From positions 23,345,666 to 23,409,665 of the forward strand of contig OX485807.1 in assembly GCA_950295325.1 (NCBI GenBank): a DNA stretch of 64,000 bases. The letters are read 5' to 3'. The first letter of the stretch is position 1, and each line of letters starts with the position of its first letter. Position numbers and translations under genes: made by a program. Below, piece by piece: positions 49,259 to 61,477 of the stretch. The DNA is from Polytrichum commune (taxonomy: Eukaryota; Streptophyta; Polytrichopsida; Polytrichales; Polytrichaceae). The notes beneath the pieces were generated by a model. The model did not search any database. It worked only from the letters and a program-made list of their open reading frames with translations, and was not told where the DNA came from.

Positions 49259-49286
49259 AAAGTCTCAATTTAACGAATATAGTGTT
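49259..49286 (-). repeat. Right terminal inverted repeat
   Basis: Exact reverse complement of 34397-34424; ends TAGTG plus TT, followed by ATAA. Confidence 0.9.
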
Positions 49287-49290
49287 ATAA

Positions 49291-49740
49291 GTTTTGTACC
49301 CATGCATATTCAAAATAATATTGAGTATTCTACCTCATCCTTAGTCATTGAGACTTGTGTGACTGAAAAATGAGGTTGTTAGTATACACCACCCACAAGT
49401 CCGCACATTATTCACTAAACCCCAACGTTAGGGTAAACTGCATATGCGGCTTAACCTTGGAAAGGAGGATCTTATGTCTCCTTCCTCTTAATATAGTATT
49501 AGGTAAACATTCTTGTCCATAGATGCATGTTGTTGGATCTATGGTGGATATTACCTAGATAACCCTTTTCAGATCCTAGAGTAATAACTCCTTTGGGGTT
49601 ATGTTGAGAGAGAGAGAGAGAGAGAGATTATTTTTTTCTCCTCCTTTAAATTTTCTTAAACCTTAGATTTGCATCTATTCCTTGTATGTGTGTCATTTCC
49701 TAAATTCCTAGATTATGTGGTGCAATCCCGAAGTGTATAC
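49291..49740 (+). repeat. Right half of the split resident repeat
   Basis: Collinear with 57490-57830. Shared text includes GAGTATTCTACCT, TCCTTAG-CATT, CATATGCGG-TTAACCT, AAAGGAGG, CTCTTAATATA, TTAGGTAAA and a final GA run (49606-49627). After the run, TATGTGGTGCAATCCC also occurs after the GA run at 58995. Confidence 0.7.
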
Positions 49741-50294
49741 ATGTTGAAGAAACCAATTTAACTCATCATTAACCTTATTGTCCAAAAAGAGATAAGGTTG
49801 AGAGTACTTGAAGCTAAACTTGTTTTTCTTGTAAGCTTCATATAAAAGAAGTATGCACTTGTTGCGAATCTCCTTGCTTGCCATCTCCATGTCCACTAAA
49901 TGTTCAACATTTAGCACGTGGCATACTTGTACAAAAGTATCACATACCACTTGTATAGCTTCATGTATTACCATTGGTCTTAGAGGTATTTGATTAAGGC
50001 CCATTTTAAGGGCATGCCTTAATCTTCTATGTTGAATGATGGACAAATCCATAGTTCTAACATGACCTCTATCTTCTCATTGATGTTGTTAGAAATATCT
50101 TCATCAAGGAACTTGCTAAACCTTTTTGAGGAATGACATATGCAATTATCCTCATTATCTTTAAGTGTGGAAACATCAAAGATTTTGAAAATCCGAATTG
50201 GTTTGTAACAATACATAGACATGTTTGGTTGATAACTCCAAGCAAACATTAGATTAAAAAGAGCTAGGACAAATTGAGGAATGGAGAGAAACAT
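49708..50294 (-). pseudogene. Possible Penelope-like element fragment
   Basis: Two overlapping minus-strand frames join across one frameshift near 50050 to give CHSSKRFSKFLDEDI then GHVRTMDLSIIQHRRLRHAL and KMGLNQIPLRP. A GHV-T-DL-II-LR-L-KG pattern is what I recall from the region upstream of the reverse transcriptase in Penelope-like retroelements. No RT or GIY-YIG domain is seen here, so this is a tentative relic call. Confidence 0.3.
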
Positions 50295-51042
50295 GAAGAT
50301 TTCTTAAAAGATTTTTTTCATATTTATCCATTCAAAAGCCATGTTTCTGTAAAAAAAACACGGATAATACCGGTTATGTTTGATGATTTACATTTGGTGA
50401 TAATATTTCTACCTAGTGAATTACGACACGGTTGTCGTTGCTCCCCTAGTATCATATCAAACCTTGGGTAATGTTTGTCAAAATAAGCTTGCCATGCTGA
50501 GGACTTGACTTAATTGAACATCTAAAATTAAAAAGTATAGATTTACACTACAACTTAGACGTTTTCCTCCCACATAAGGACCCTACCCTTGAGTGGAGAT
50601 AACGTTGTGCTGACTAGAAGACTATTGGGATCTACCGTGTTGTTTACACCTAGACTTGTACCCTGGTGGGTACCCTTGGTCTGGGCCATGTTGGTGTCCC
50701 TGCTAGCGTCCCTGCTCCCATACCCTGCATGGTTGAAAAAACTAGGGTTAGGGTTACGAAAGTTAACTCGTCTGCTACCTCTTCCGCGGAAGCCATGGCT
50801 ACCACGAGTTGGGCTACCTCCTCGGCCACTAGGGCTGCTACGCCCTCGTCCGCTCAATAAAGCTCTATCAACTGGGGAGGAATTCAGGTTGATTCTCTGC
50901 TTTTTGAAAGGTGATGGTGTCTTATTGGGTGACGTGGATGTGTAAGGGAGAACTTTGGACCATTGAGCAATCTTTTAATTTTGTTGGCAATAGGTGTCTC
51001 CTTGATGTCAGTGAGTAACCTTTGGCTTGGATTGTTGCGCAC

Positions 51043-52003
51043 CTCTTCATGAGGAGTGCCCGAAACACCATGGGCACAAGGGGGGCCCCAGAGTGACACG
51101 TGGGACTTGTGGCGCCCTTGGTGAGAGGGCCCAAGTGATCCTAATGTGGGGAGGGCCCCGGGCATTGGGAACACCTCCCACCCATGGAGACTAGGAGGCA
51201 CAAGGGTAAGGCTATCAGTTATGCGTATCTTATGGCGTGTAGGTTCTAGAATGCTCAAGAACACCTCAATCGGAGGTGTGAGCTAGGAGTTATGGGACAG
51301 CTAGGAGTCCTGCGACAGCGCCTTGGTACAGCAGTGGCCTAGGAGTGGCTCTCGCGATTGCCAAGGTTTGAACAGGCATAACTTCCTTAGTAATTGCCCA
51401 AATGAGGCAAGTGAGGAATCCAACGGCATCTACGTGAAGCGTACATGAAGATGGAGTGGTTGCTTGTTAGCATCAAAGATCACATAAGGAAGTTATGATG
51501 GTTTGAAGCTGCTAGGGGCTTCTAGGCCCAGCGGCTAAGAGAAAATGTCTACTTGGCCCCAATTCTTGGTAGAGAGACAAAAGGTTTCTTGACGATGGGG
51601 TAGGGGCCCCGCCTAGAGTTCTAGAGGCTTACACGAGTAAGGTGGTGTGGCCTCACCCACCCAAGGCCAAACGGCACGGCCTACATGGGTTTTTGCCCAA
51701 TGTGAGGGCATAGTTACCTAGTATGCTTTGGGTTGTTGTAGTGTTGTTCCGGCAATGCGATGATCAACATAAGATTGGACTTCCATGGATGGAAGTCCAC
51801 ATACAAGAACTAGATACCGATTAAGGGGTGGGTCCCTAAAACAAAGTAGGAGGGTTGGTTCCCTTCTTATGAACTATAAGGTCCAGGGTAGGAGGAGCTA
51901 ACCATCAGCATGGCGGAATGCGAAGGGTTAGCGCTTGTAACCTTTGCTAGACATAAAAATTGGCAAGATTGTTAAGGGGGCTAGCAAGGATTGCGACATG
52001 GAT
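51043..52003 (+). repeat. Dispersed repeat, copy A (possible solo LTR)
   Basis: Collinear with 61478-62806 once the MITE there is removed. Shared text includes CACCTCT-CATGAGGA, TGTGGCGCC-TTGGTGAGAG, GGAACACCTCCCACCCA, CTTCCATGGATGGAA and a final GCTAGCAAGG-TTGCGACA. The length (about 0.9-1 kb) and the ACA end would suit an LTR. No paired LTR, primer-binding site or target duplication was found. Confidence 0.6.
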
Positions 52004-53000
52004 TTTCAGAAAGTTGTATTGCGGCTTTTATCATGTGCTCCTTTTCTATATGGAACACTATAGCCACCTTTACATCTATTATTGCAGGTTCCTTCATCTA
52101 GATTATGAAAGCTGCGAATCTTGCCATAGATTTAGGGCAATTTGGGAAAAAACTTCCAACCTGTTAATCATGGTCCACACCGCGTGATCAAACCATATGA
52201 TGGATCCTTTGCAGCCACTAGTAGCACGTGGGTTGCAAAGGCATCGCATATATGGCCATTGCACATTCCATAGTTCGGAGAGATGTGACTCTTTGCGGTT
52301 ATGACCAGTCGGCAAATTTTGCTTAGTGTGTAGTTTGATCTCCAATGTAGTGCACTTAGAATGATCAAACATTGTTAGCGGAAAAGCATGCATGAGATTC
52401 ATAGGTGCCCTTAACACCCCTATGTTATTCAAAATTTGCTTCCTGCAACACTCAATGTCATTTTCTGAAAATCTTGTTCATGTCTTCCACATCGGGATAG
52501 AAACAGATGCCATCAAATTTGTATTTCCAATCGCCCACATATGATGTTGGAATTCCGCCACTAGTAGCTCAACTCTCCTAGATGGCTTGAGGGGTACAAC
52601 CGGGCCTTTACTAGCGACCATCGTGTCTTTCTGTTTCTCAACCTATGATGATTGTATTATGTCACTGAAATCTTCCAGAGCGCATAAATCGTTATTTGTA
52701 ATTTTCAGTTTGGCTAACAAAGGATGCGAATTGGTACCAGTGGTAGGTTATGGTCCAGCAACAATACGTGCAGACTCATAATTTAATTCATCATCATTCG
52801 CCAGCTTCAAGATGGTCTCCACTTTTTGGGGCAACAACTCGGCTCGGACTACATCCTGCTCATTGTGGTGACATTTGTTACTCCAATCGAAGTAACAACC
52901 CACAAGATTGGCCGGATGGGTGTACTACTCTAGTGCCTCCAAGCAATGACCTTCTAACTCCATAATATAGGAGACCAATGTAGGGCCTGATACAAAAGAT
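52004..53000. other. Intergenic, unrecognised
   Basis: A 109-codon minus frame (52432-52103) with several Cys, His and Trp residues might come from an old element but carries no motif I can name. Confidence 0.3.
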
Positions 53001-53013
53001 TAATGCCAAATAC

Positions 53014-53170
53014 TATTGCATGACACACATGACACTATTGCATGACACGCAAGACATTATTGCATGATACACATGACACTATTGCATGACACGCAAGACA
53101 TTATTGCATGACACGCATGACATTACTGCATAACACGCAGTACGTTACTGCATAACCTGCATAACCTGCA
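53014..53170 (+). repeat. Minisatellite, 22-bp unit x about 7
   Basis: Units of TATTGCATGACACGCAAGAC type, alternating between ACACATGACAC and ACGCAAGACAT variants. It decays into irregular TAATGCA-containing repeats up to about 53440. Confidence 0.85.
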
Positions 53171-53754
53171 GCACATGAATACAAAGTACGAATGCAAAAT
53201 ATTGATGTATAAGACTAATGCAAAACAATAGCGCAAGCCTAACACGAAACGTAATGCAAAGGAATAATACCGAACATAGTGCATGAGAGTAATGTAGAAG
53301 TTGATGCAAGAGACTAATGTAGGGTCTAATACAGAGGGTTAATGCAGCGGACTGATGTAGAACGTAATACAAAAGTTTAATATAGGAGATTGATGCTGAA
53401 AACTAATGCAGATTCCAATGCAAAACGTAATGCAGAAGCCCAATCATTCATATTCCTGTATTTCAACCACTAATTGCATCTGTCTACATGGAGAGAGGTC
53501 AAAGAGAAGAGTTGTGCTAACCACTATAATGTGCGAGTAAGTGAGAGAGAGGGAGAATTCTTGTCCTAACCACTAGAATGAGAGAGTGAGAATGAGCCCC
53601 CGCACTCCTTTCGGGGGACTACCCTTTCCAACCACCAAGTCTTCTTGGCCGTAGATCAAGTCATACCTACATCTAACGGTTGGCCTTACGGCCGCCATTA
53701 TCTAAACCCCTAGATCCAACGGTCTTGGTTTCCCAACCGTTGATCCAACGGCCT

Positions 53755-53998
53755 TCATCCACTCGCCATCTCATCTGTTGACGTCATACTCCGTTCGTTG
53801 CAGTCATCCTCCGTTCGTTGTTGTCATACATTTACACCTTCATCCGCTCTCTATCTCATCCATTTAATATCATCATTTGTTTGTTGTTGTCCTACGTCCA
53901 ACGTCGTTCTGCGCTATCATTCCCTCATTTGACGTCGTCTTACGCTGTCATTCCCTCATTCGACATCGTCTTACTTTGTCATTCATCCCTTCGGCGTT
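53755..53998 (+). repeat. Minisatellite, about 27-bp unit, interrupted by a transposon
   Basis: Repeats of GTCGTCTTACGCTGTCATTC followed by CCTCATT-type text. The array continues after the inserted element at 55912-55975 (TTGTCATTCATCCCTTCGAT). Confidence 0.75.
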
Positions 53999-54006
53999 GT
54001 CCTCCG

Positions 54007-55911
54007 CACGGGGGGATCACACCCCCTTACATTTTGCAACCACGTGCGATAATGGGGTATTTAATGGGGGGATATTTATGCACCTCTCAAAAAAAATTCC
54101 CTCCCTATATGTAGATATAAAGCTACTTTGACGTATTTTTTAAGACCCTATATTTATTTGTAATTGTTTAGAAAGGCTAATTTTTGGCATCATTTTTTTT
54201 ATAAATCGTACAAGTACCAAATAGTATACGGAATACTATAGCATTGCAAAGTTGACTATGTGAGCAACAAACATTCCATAGCATCCATCTTGTCATTTAA
54301 TCGGTTTCAATTAGTTTTACCAATGCTAAACCGTTCAAAATGCCGTTCAAAACACAATCAATAACACTTGGATATTATTTAAAAGATTACCAATAAACAT
54401 GGAGATAACAAAATGTACAAGCTAACATAGAGATGTTGTAAAAACGGATAGAACAAAACAAGAAACACAATCAATTATCATAAAACATGATTTTTTGCAC
54501 AACTATGTACTCCAAAAACAAAAGATTGCATTCAAATGAAAGAAAATTAAATACACAAATTGAAAACATTTACTTCAATTGTGTTCACAAACACATTCAA
54601 CCTTGTACCAAATATTTACAATGTGAAGGGTTAGGATATAACTATGCACCCTCCAATACATGTCAATATCCTCTACAATGTCATGATAAGACTAAAAAAT
54701 TTGCAGAGATTTGCTTAACACCAATGATGACGAATAACTAAAACTAATTGATGGCATGAGGCGGGTAACCTTTGAAGTCTCCAACCACTCCACCAAGTCT
54801 TCTTCCAAGGCAAAGCGCAATCCTCTACGTCTATCACGGTGACGTTGCCAAATGTTGTAGCGCATCATCGATCATCTACAAAAGATTGTTGTAGCAAAAA
54901 TATAATCAATTGAATATTGACATATTAGATACTACTAGCATTACTATGATTACATAATGAAGTTTGTAATTTTATGTTTGAAATCTTCGAAAGAAACCTA
55001 TAATTCTAGGGTTGAAAATGATCATATGAAAAAAGTTGGCTCACATTTCTGAGATGATCCCAGTATCAGCATTTATACAACTCAATTCCAACCTCATGAA
55101 CTTTTTTAAATATTTTTTTCATCTGAGTAATCTCCTAGTTTCCACGACATTAGTTCCAGTTCGATGACAAAATTGGCCTATCGTGGAATGACACTGCAAT
55201 CTCCAGTAGGACCTCGTCCTTTAACTACGAAACCACATGTTACACAAAATCCGAATGACACATCTCATCAAAACGTACACATTTTTACAACTATTGGTAG
55301 CGACATCAGAACATCCCACTCGAGGTAGATGTCTCAAAGAACAAGATACAAGTACAAAATAACTTGGAAAGCATCTCATCTTTCTACGCTCACATTCAGA
55401 TTCTGTAACTCTTCATCTTTCTACACCTCACATTTAGGAGGGCGTCGGAAATCAATAGCATGTCGTCAAAAAACAGACAGTGGAAGGGAAAAATCAAAGA
55501 GTTGGAGTTTGAAATCAATTCTTACCGCATGCAAGCAGAGTAGGCCATTGAAAAGTCACAACATTTCTTCCCCTAAAAAAATCCACAACATTTCCCTCCA
55601 TACTAACGCGTTTCATTCAAATTTGGACAAAATTTACACAATTCTTTATCCAAGTAGTCAAACCCATAATTATTCTATTGATCCTACTACACACATTTGG
55701 GGGGATCCAATATCTAATACCCTATTTTTTCTACTGATTACTAAAATGGAGGAATTATTCACCACCCTATTTTACAAATAATCATGTAGTAGACATATTT
55801 CCAATGCTATGGTAGATCTAACGAATTTGTAAAATTTACCCTCAATGAATTAAATTGACCCTATTTTTTATCCCACGTGGTTTCTAAAATTTCAATAGTC
55901 ACCTCCCCGTG
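54007..55911. mobile_element. TIR transposon (1905 bp), long non-autonomous member of the CACGGGG family
   Basis: Starts CACGGGGGGATCAC and ends AGTCACCTCCCCGTG. It is flanked by the exact 8-mer GTCCTCCG (53999-54006, 55912-55919). CACGTGCGA lies near the left end and CCCACGTGG near the right, as in the MITEs. A 150-codon frame at 55329-55781 lacks any domain; no transposase is visible. Confidence 0.85.
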
Positions 55912-55975
55912 GTCCTCCGTTGTCATTCATCCCTTCGATGTTGTCTTTCGCTGTCCTTCATCCATTGTCTACATT

Positions 55976-57326
55976 TCTTCATACTAACTAATTAACCTAA
56001 ATACAATTTCTATTCACTGACTTCCTTTATACTTAGGCCACAAATGTTAATCCAACCGCAAGCGATTTGATTACTTCACGTGGGTAAATAATAACATGTT
56101 TCTAAAAGATAAAAACTACTTGAGAAGGTTCTACGCACAACCGCGTAGTAACACCTTCTTTGTATCCGCCTATAGATTATTCTTGCTTTATCACTAGCTC
56201 AATTTGGGATAGCACCGGTCAATATAACCAACCGGATTCAAACCCGGGTTGATCTAAACCTAATACCAGTCTCTTATACAACTCGCATCCCCAGGCGGAT
56301 GTCTCAAAAACTAATAGTCACCTATATATTGACTAATTCTAACCACTAACTTCTTCTTCTTTTTTGTAGATTGTGGGTCTTAATTCAATCCGTGAGCGGT
56401 TTGAGTGGCTCACACTCATCCTCCAGCAGTAGCTCAGGTACCCTAGTTTGCGCGGTTTTTTGCCTTTCCAATGTCCATGGCTTATCAAATGTAGCCATCA
56501 CAAAAAAAATGACGTCCAAGACGCAAGATCTAGCAAATCCAACAGGAGAAGAGCATGCAAACCTTCTTCATCAGCATCATTGATCACAGTCAAGTCTGTC
56601 TCTTAAATGTAAGCATGTAGTTCTTGCATGTCGATGGTAGCAAGAGTTGTCTTCACCACTGGTATCAGTGCAGATAGAGGGTTATTGTAACCCATGGCAA
56701 TCAGATCCTCACTCCAAGCCTGGGTTTCCTGCATTGGTTGTTGCACATTGATGCATGTACATCATTAGCAGTAAAGGTTCCATAGATATATATGAGAATG
56801 GTTGGTAGTAGTTTCTACGCTGCTAATGGATGATCTAGAGAGAGTTAGGTTTTTCTTGAGTCGTTCTATGCTTATTGTCAAGCTTAATCCGTTTATATAA
56901 CATCCTCTTATTCAGAGGCCAAATCATTCTTGAACATATCAATGTACCTTTTTTGAAAACTCGGGAGGGTGGGTGGGAGCAAACACCATGACCCAATCAT
57001 TTGCAAAGCTATCCTCTTACCATAGTCATTGTCTCTACTGTGCTTGCATCTAGGAAGGTGTTACATTCTGAAATTAGTGTATACAACTCACAATATTACC
57101 TTTCATTTCACTTTTGTAGAAAAACTACATTATATATCCATGTTTTTTCATATCAAGTTCAGAACGGTAAATGATATAATCAACAAATACTTCAAAGTTC
57201 TACCATAAATCAAATTATGTTATGCGTTCCTCATATCACTCGAATACATTTGCATAAGTATAATCATAATGCACATACTATTCTTGATCAAAGATAATAT
57301 GCAAAACCTAAATATGCCGTCAAGTT
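55976..57326. other. Intergenic, no supported gene
   Basis: Short frames only. A GGTTTGAATCC-like stretch at about 56240 (minus) lacks the rest of a tRNA fold. Confidence 0.4.
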
Positions 57327-57830
57327 TGTGAAGGGTCTGCCTCACCTGTGCCCATGCCACCAACCAAATCCAAATAGAGGGTTAATAACGTACACGAGGT
57401 GAATAGCAGTGGAAACCCAATTGTTATCTATGTCACCCAATTATGTACAACATAAAAATACATTTTGCATCATTGAATATACATATTGTCATAGAGTATT
57501 CTACCTATTCCTTAGCCATTTGAACCTTGTGCACTTGAAAAAAGAGGTAAGTTACACACCCTCTCCACAAGACTTAGTTTGCACAACTTGCACTAATTCT
57601 ATAAGTTACTAAGGGTAAATCGTCATATGCGGTTTAACCTGCGAAAGGAGGCTCTCTTGGCCTCATACTCTTAATATAAATTAGGTAAAGGTTTGTGTCC
57701 ATTGATGTGAAAACCACAATTTATGGTTGATATTTGTTAGGTAACACTAGCTTAGCCCTACAATATTCTTACCCTGGGGTTAGATAAAGTTACTAGAGAG
57801 AGAGAGAGAGTTGTTTTTTTTCAAAGTTTT
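57327..57830 (+). repeat. Uninterrupted copy of the repeat that hosts the 14.9-kb element
   Basis: Its first 120 bp match 34250-34396 closely and its last 340 bp match 49291-49627 more loosely, with the junction at about 57440-57490. It ends in a GA run (57795-57810). It therefore represents an empty site for the giant element. Confidence 0.8.
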
Positions 57831-58394
57831 TTTCAAAACCTCTTTTCATAGGCCTTTTCCATTTTATTTTTCATCAAAATAAAGCAAGGGTGGGTGGGTG
57901 GGATTTTCTCTCATCACAAGTCTATTACTCACCAAAACATAGTATCTGTCATTATAGCCATGAATGTAGTGATATGTTCTACATCATATGAAGTAGTTTG
58001 AGCTTTCAACAAGGAGTATGTATTCTCATTAGAGTGGTTATATATGTTATCAAGTTTTCTTGCTTTCAAATCAAATTTTAATAGCATAAAGTACTAAAAT
58101 GTAATGATGTGTGTCATGTTCACAAAAACACATTACATATGGCAGCTAAGCTCAAAACATAGTCTAGTATGTCACTATATTGTGCATAACAACTATTGTT
58201 TCAACCAAGTAATAAGTTAAGGATGTAATGTGTAAACTTACATACCTCATTTGTATGTATTCTCAATATCTCAACTACTTTCCATAGTTTGTGTACATAC
58301 CAACATACTAGTTCAAAGTAAAATAATAACTTTCACAAATATAAGACATAAAGTGAAAGAATCTCCAAACATGAGTAATGTACTATTGTTGGTG

Positions 58395-58948
58395 TTGAAA
58401 ATGTGAAGAGCTAGCCTCACCTGCACCCGTGCCAACCCAAACATACAATTGTGTGTTAGAAAGGCGTGTGTCAGGTGTCTTTATCTAAGCTCAGTTGCAA
58501 TCCATGTCACACATTTACCTCACCTGTAAAGTCCATTGAATGTTTGTAAATACCAATACTCACTACAAAACAATGAGTATACAAACCTGCTCTTTTGCCA
58601 TATTGTGTAGCTTCTTGGATAGTTTTAGTACACCAAACACCATGCACCTCCACGCTATTCTTGTATCCACATTATAAGCCAAGAGTTTGCTCCTTCAAGC
58701 ATGTAAAAGAGTTTTCACATGGAGGAGCTTAGGGTTTAAGTATTGGTTTAGTAAGGTATAGTGGCCACTTTAGGTCACTAAAAACCCTAAAACGAGGAGT
58801 GTGGTAACTTTTCTTTACCATGGTAAGTTAACTCATGGTTAGGTTTAGTTTATTGTTTTAACTGTGGTGTAGATTATACTAAGTGTCCTAGTCTTAGTAG
58901 AAGGATTTCATCAATTTTTCAAGAGTGTTACAATTAATTATATCTCAA

Positions 58949-58998
<50 letters not shown>

Positions 58999-59035
58999 AT
59001 GTGGTGCAATCCCCATGGATAGTTGTCCTTATCAT
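58395..59035 (+). repeat. Third, more diverged copy of the same repeat
   Basis: Shares AGCCTCACCTGCACCCGTGC-like text near its start, GAGTATACAAACCTGCTCTT in the middle and a 44-nt GA run at 58951-58994 followed by TATGTGGTGCAATCCC. Confidence 0.6.
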
Positions 59036-59642
59036 ATTCACCAATTGGTTGACATGCTCGGTTGTCTACTCATGGTCGATTAGGTGCTTTTAGATTTGTA
59101 TTTCAAAAACTTGACATAGGCCTAACATTAGTCAGTTCCATGCCATGGGAAGACTTAAGGTTAAGTTCATCTAGCAAAAAAAGCGCAAACTCAAATCAAA
59201 GGTTGCAACAACCTCACAAACCACGTGCAAACAACAAACGAATTGATTGAAATCCAATAATACAATGTAATGGGCTATGGCAAATTTCCAACAATCTTGA
59301 ATACAACACATGGAGAGAATCACTACTAAATTGAAACAACATCTAGACAAGGCTCTCATGGAAACAACCGCCTAAACGTCCAACTCAAACAAACAAAGGT
59401 TCGAGTTGATAGTGGTAGAAACGAAATCGATCGGCTATAGATGGCATGGGAGGAAATGGAGCAATTGAATCGCCAACCATGATAAAAAAAAATTAATTTA
59501 AAAAAAGATTGATTGCAAAGGTTATGGAGTAGTTGCAGTTGGCATCACCTCCTCAAAAAAATAGATATGGATGACTCACCAAACCCAGTTTTGAAAGCCA
59601 CATCTCATCCAAAATTGACACCCTCCAATCTCCATCTAATCG

Positions 59643-60122
59643 TTGTCTAGCGCCCCCCCCCCCCGGTCGGTCTGTACTCCCCACCCCAAGCATATTGTCG
59701 CCATTCTCGCTCCCATGTGCCGCGAGCAAGCTCCTCCGCAGCGGAGCACCTGTCGTGGGCGCTCTGGTGTTGGTTTAAGGTTTGGAGGAATGTATTCACC
59801 GATATCCTGGGAGCTCACTATGGAGGTCGATGTTGTGGACCTAGGAAATGAACATGTCCCCTTTGACAAAGATTTAGCTTTTGTCATAGAAGAAACGCTG
59901 AAGGATTTACGGAATGGAGAGGCACCGGTTTCCTATCTAGAGGTTTGTGCAAGTACAACCGCCCAAAAGGACAACAATACGAGATTGGATTTTGGAGGCA
60001 AGAAAGGTTTAGGGTGTGGGATGTCACTCTCGAAATTCTATGAAAAAAGTTGCAGACCCCCCCCCCCCCACCCCAGGCCCTTTGATAGGATTGACATTTC
60101 TTGGAAGGAGAAAACCAACTAG
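59643..60122 (+). CDS. Unrecognised 159-codon open frame
   Basis: The middle part (LAFVIEETLKDLRNGEAPVS onward) has a protein-like composition. The ends are shaped by C runs (59655-59664, 60059-60069). It precedes a transposase relic on the same strand and could be part of it. No domain is recognised. Confidence 0.25.
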   Translation: MSSAPPPRSVCTPHPKHIVAILAPMCREQAPPQRSTCRGRSGVGLRFGGMYSPISWELTMEVDVVDLGNEHVPFDKDLAFVIEETLKDLRNGEAPVSYLEVCASTTAQKDNNTRLDFGGKKGLGCGMSLSKFYEKSCRPPPPHPRPFDRIDISWKEKTN

Positions 60123-60479
60123 GGACGAGGCGGGAGCAAGGATACATGCAAGGCCATTATCCCCAGGACATGCTCCAGAATTTTATTGTTGGTGAGCAGA
60201 ATATGTGAGAATTTATGTGCGCATTCAATGAGGTTCCCAATTTAGGGCACAATGAAGGTACTGTGGATAATGCAAAAGAAAGTAGTTTTCTACCAAAAAA
60301 AAAATGTAAGTTGCACCATGTCATGTTCTCGCTACAACAAATTTGTAAGTTGAAGTTTGCATTTTTATGCATAGGGTTTAGGATTTAGGGTGTCTTAAAA
60401 TACTAGACACTTTTTGTAGACCGTTTTGATGTATTTACATGGCTCTCCAATAGATTCCAGTGCGAGTATGGACCAATAG

Positions 60480-61350
60480 ATAGGACAAAGGAGACAAAGA
60501 ATAAGGTGGACAAGATATTTGCGAACTCTTTGAAGTCAAAGCTATCTATAAACCAAAAGAATGCCAAGAAATGGGATAAGAAGCAAACCAAAAAGGCCGA
60601 CAAGAAATGTGTGAAGCAAACTGCCCTAGAAGCCAAGAAGACGGTGATGTAAATCGCCGCTGGACAAGAAAACAACACCGTTATGCTTGGTTGTACAAAT
60701 ACTATGATAGCTAAATATGATATTGTAAAATGGACAGAAGACAAAAATCGCAATGGACACAACATTCGAAACAAATGAGAATGGTATCCCAATTGCATTT
60801 GTCATAGTATGGAAGTAGAAAGAGTAAAACATTTTACCATGGCTCGAGAAACTCAATGCTCAGTATTGTGTTCTTAAATAAGATTGGCAACCAAGATCGA
60901 TGATTTTTGACAATGTATAGGCTAAGTTGAATGTCATAACGTAAGTCTCCATTGTTGTCATGTCTCTTGTACAAAAATTTGTGTTGTCCTCCACGTTAAT
61001 TTACTTAGTTTTGTGATTTGATTCCACTATTCATGTTATGATTTACAAAAATATTTGGCATAGAGTTCTCATCATACTTTGTCATGAGCATGGTATGAAG
61101 GCTTAGAAAATGAATGCAATTCAAAAAATGAAGGATGAGACCTTACAAGTCCGGGTTTTGAAGATTTTGGAGGATGTGGAGACCATTAACACATTCTAGA
61201 GAGGTGGGATGGTGAACATTGGAGATGGCAAAAATGTGCACAATACTTGAGGTGCCGAATTGAACGGTCCAAAGAGCTAGTTCCATGTATTCTTATAGGG
61301 ACCACGCGAGATAGAATCTTTGGTCACATACGATAAAGCATTGACATCAT
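60480..61350 (+). pseudogene. Probable MULE-like transposase relic
   Basis: A Lys-rich frame (60485-60651) is followed by MDTTFETNENGIPIAFVIVW (60742-60801). After stops and shifts comes WQPRSMIFDNV-AKLNVI (about 60890-60940). D-TF-TN--G-P-A--I and DN-QAE-N-I patterns occur in MULE/SWIM-type transposases. The call rests on these short matches only. Confidence 0.35.
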
Positions 61351-61477
61351 TTGACCTTTTCTAGGTGAACAATATGAAAGGTAAAATATTTGACATATAT
61401 GCTAAAGCTTAAACATGATTGTTACATCTACGCAATCACAGTTCGAGCCTAGTGAGTGTGACAATAACACAAGACTA

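Larger units (their letters stand above)
34397..49286. mobile_element. Candidate giant CACTA/CMC-like DNA transposon (14.9 kb)
   Basis: A perfect 28-bp inverted repeat lies at 34397-34424 and 49259-49286. Read inward from either end it contains CACTATATTCGTTAAATTGA, i.e. a CACTA terminus after two A bases. ATAA flanks both sides (34393-34396, 49287-49290), a possible 4-bp duplication. If the element starts exactly at CACTA, the adjacent triplets (AAA, TTA) do not match. Sequence outside the left end and outside the right end are the two halves of one repeat that is continuous at 57327-57830, which indicates insertion. Inside are divergent genes: a DUF7869 protein on the minus strand and a ParB/methyltransferase-like plus HAD locus on the plus strand. 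CACTA/CMC elements are known for CACTA ends and subterminal repeats; this gene content is not one I recognise for them. Confidence 0.75.

Noticed and set aside
50555-50945. Arg/Gly-rich (minus) or Leu-rich (plus) open frames
   Set aside because: The same stretch reads as two opposite low-complexity frames with no domain; a retroelement gag tail is possible but not supported.
56170-56290. tRNA gene on the minus strand (GGTTTGAATCC-like box)
   Set aside because: No acceptor stem, and the A-box-like text lies on the wrong side.
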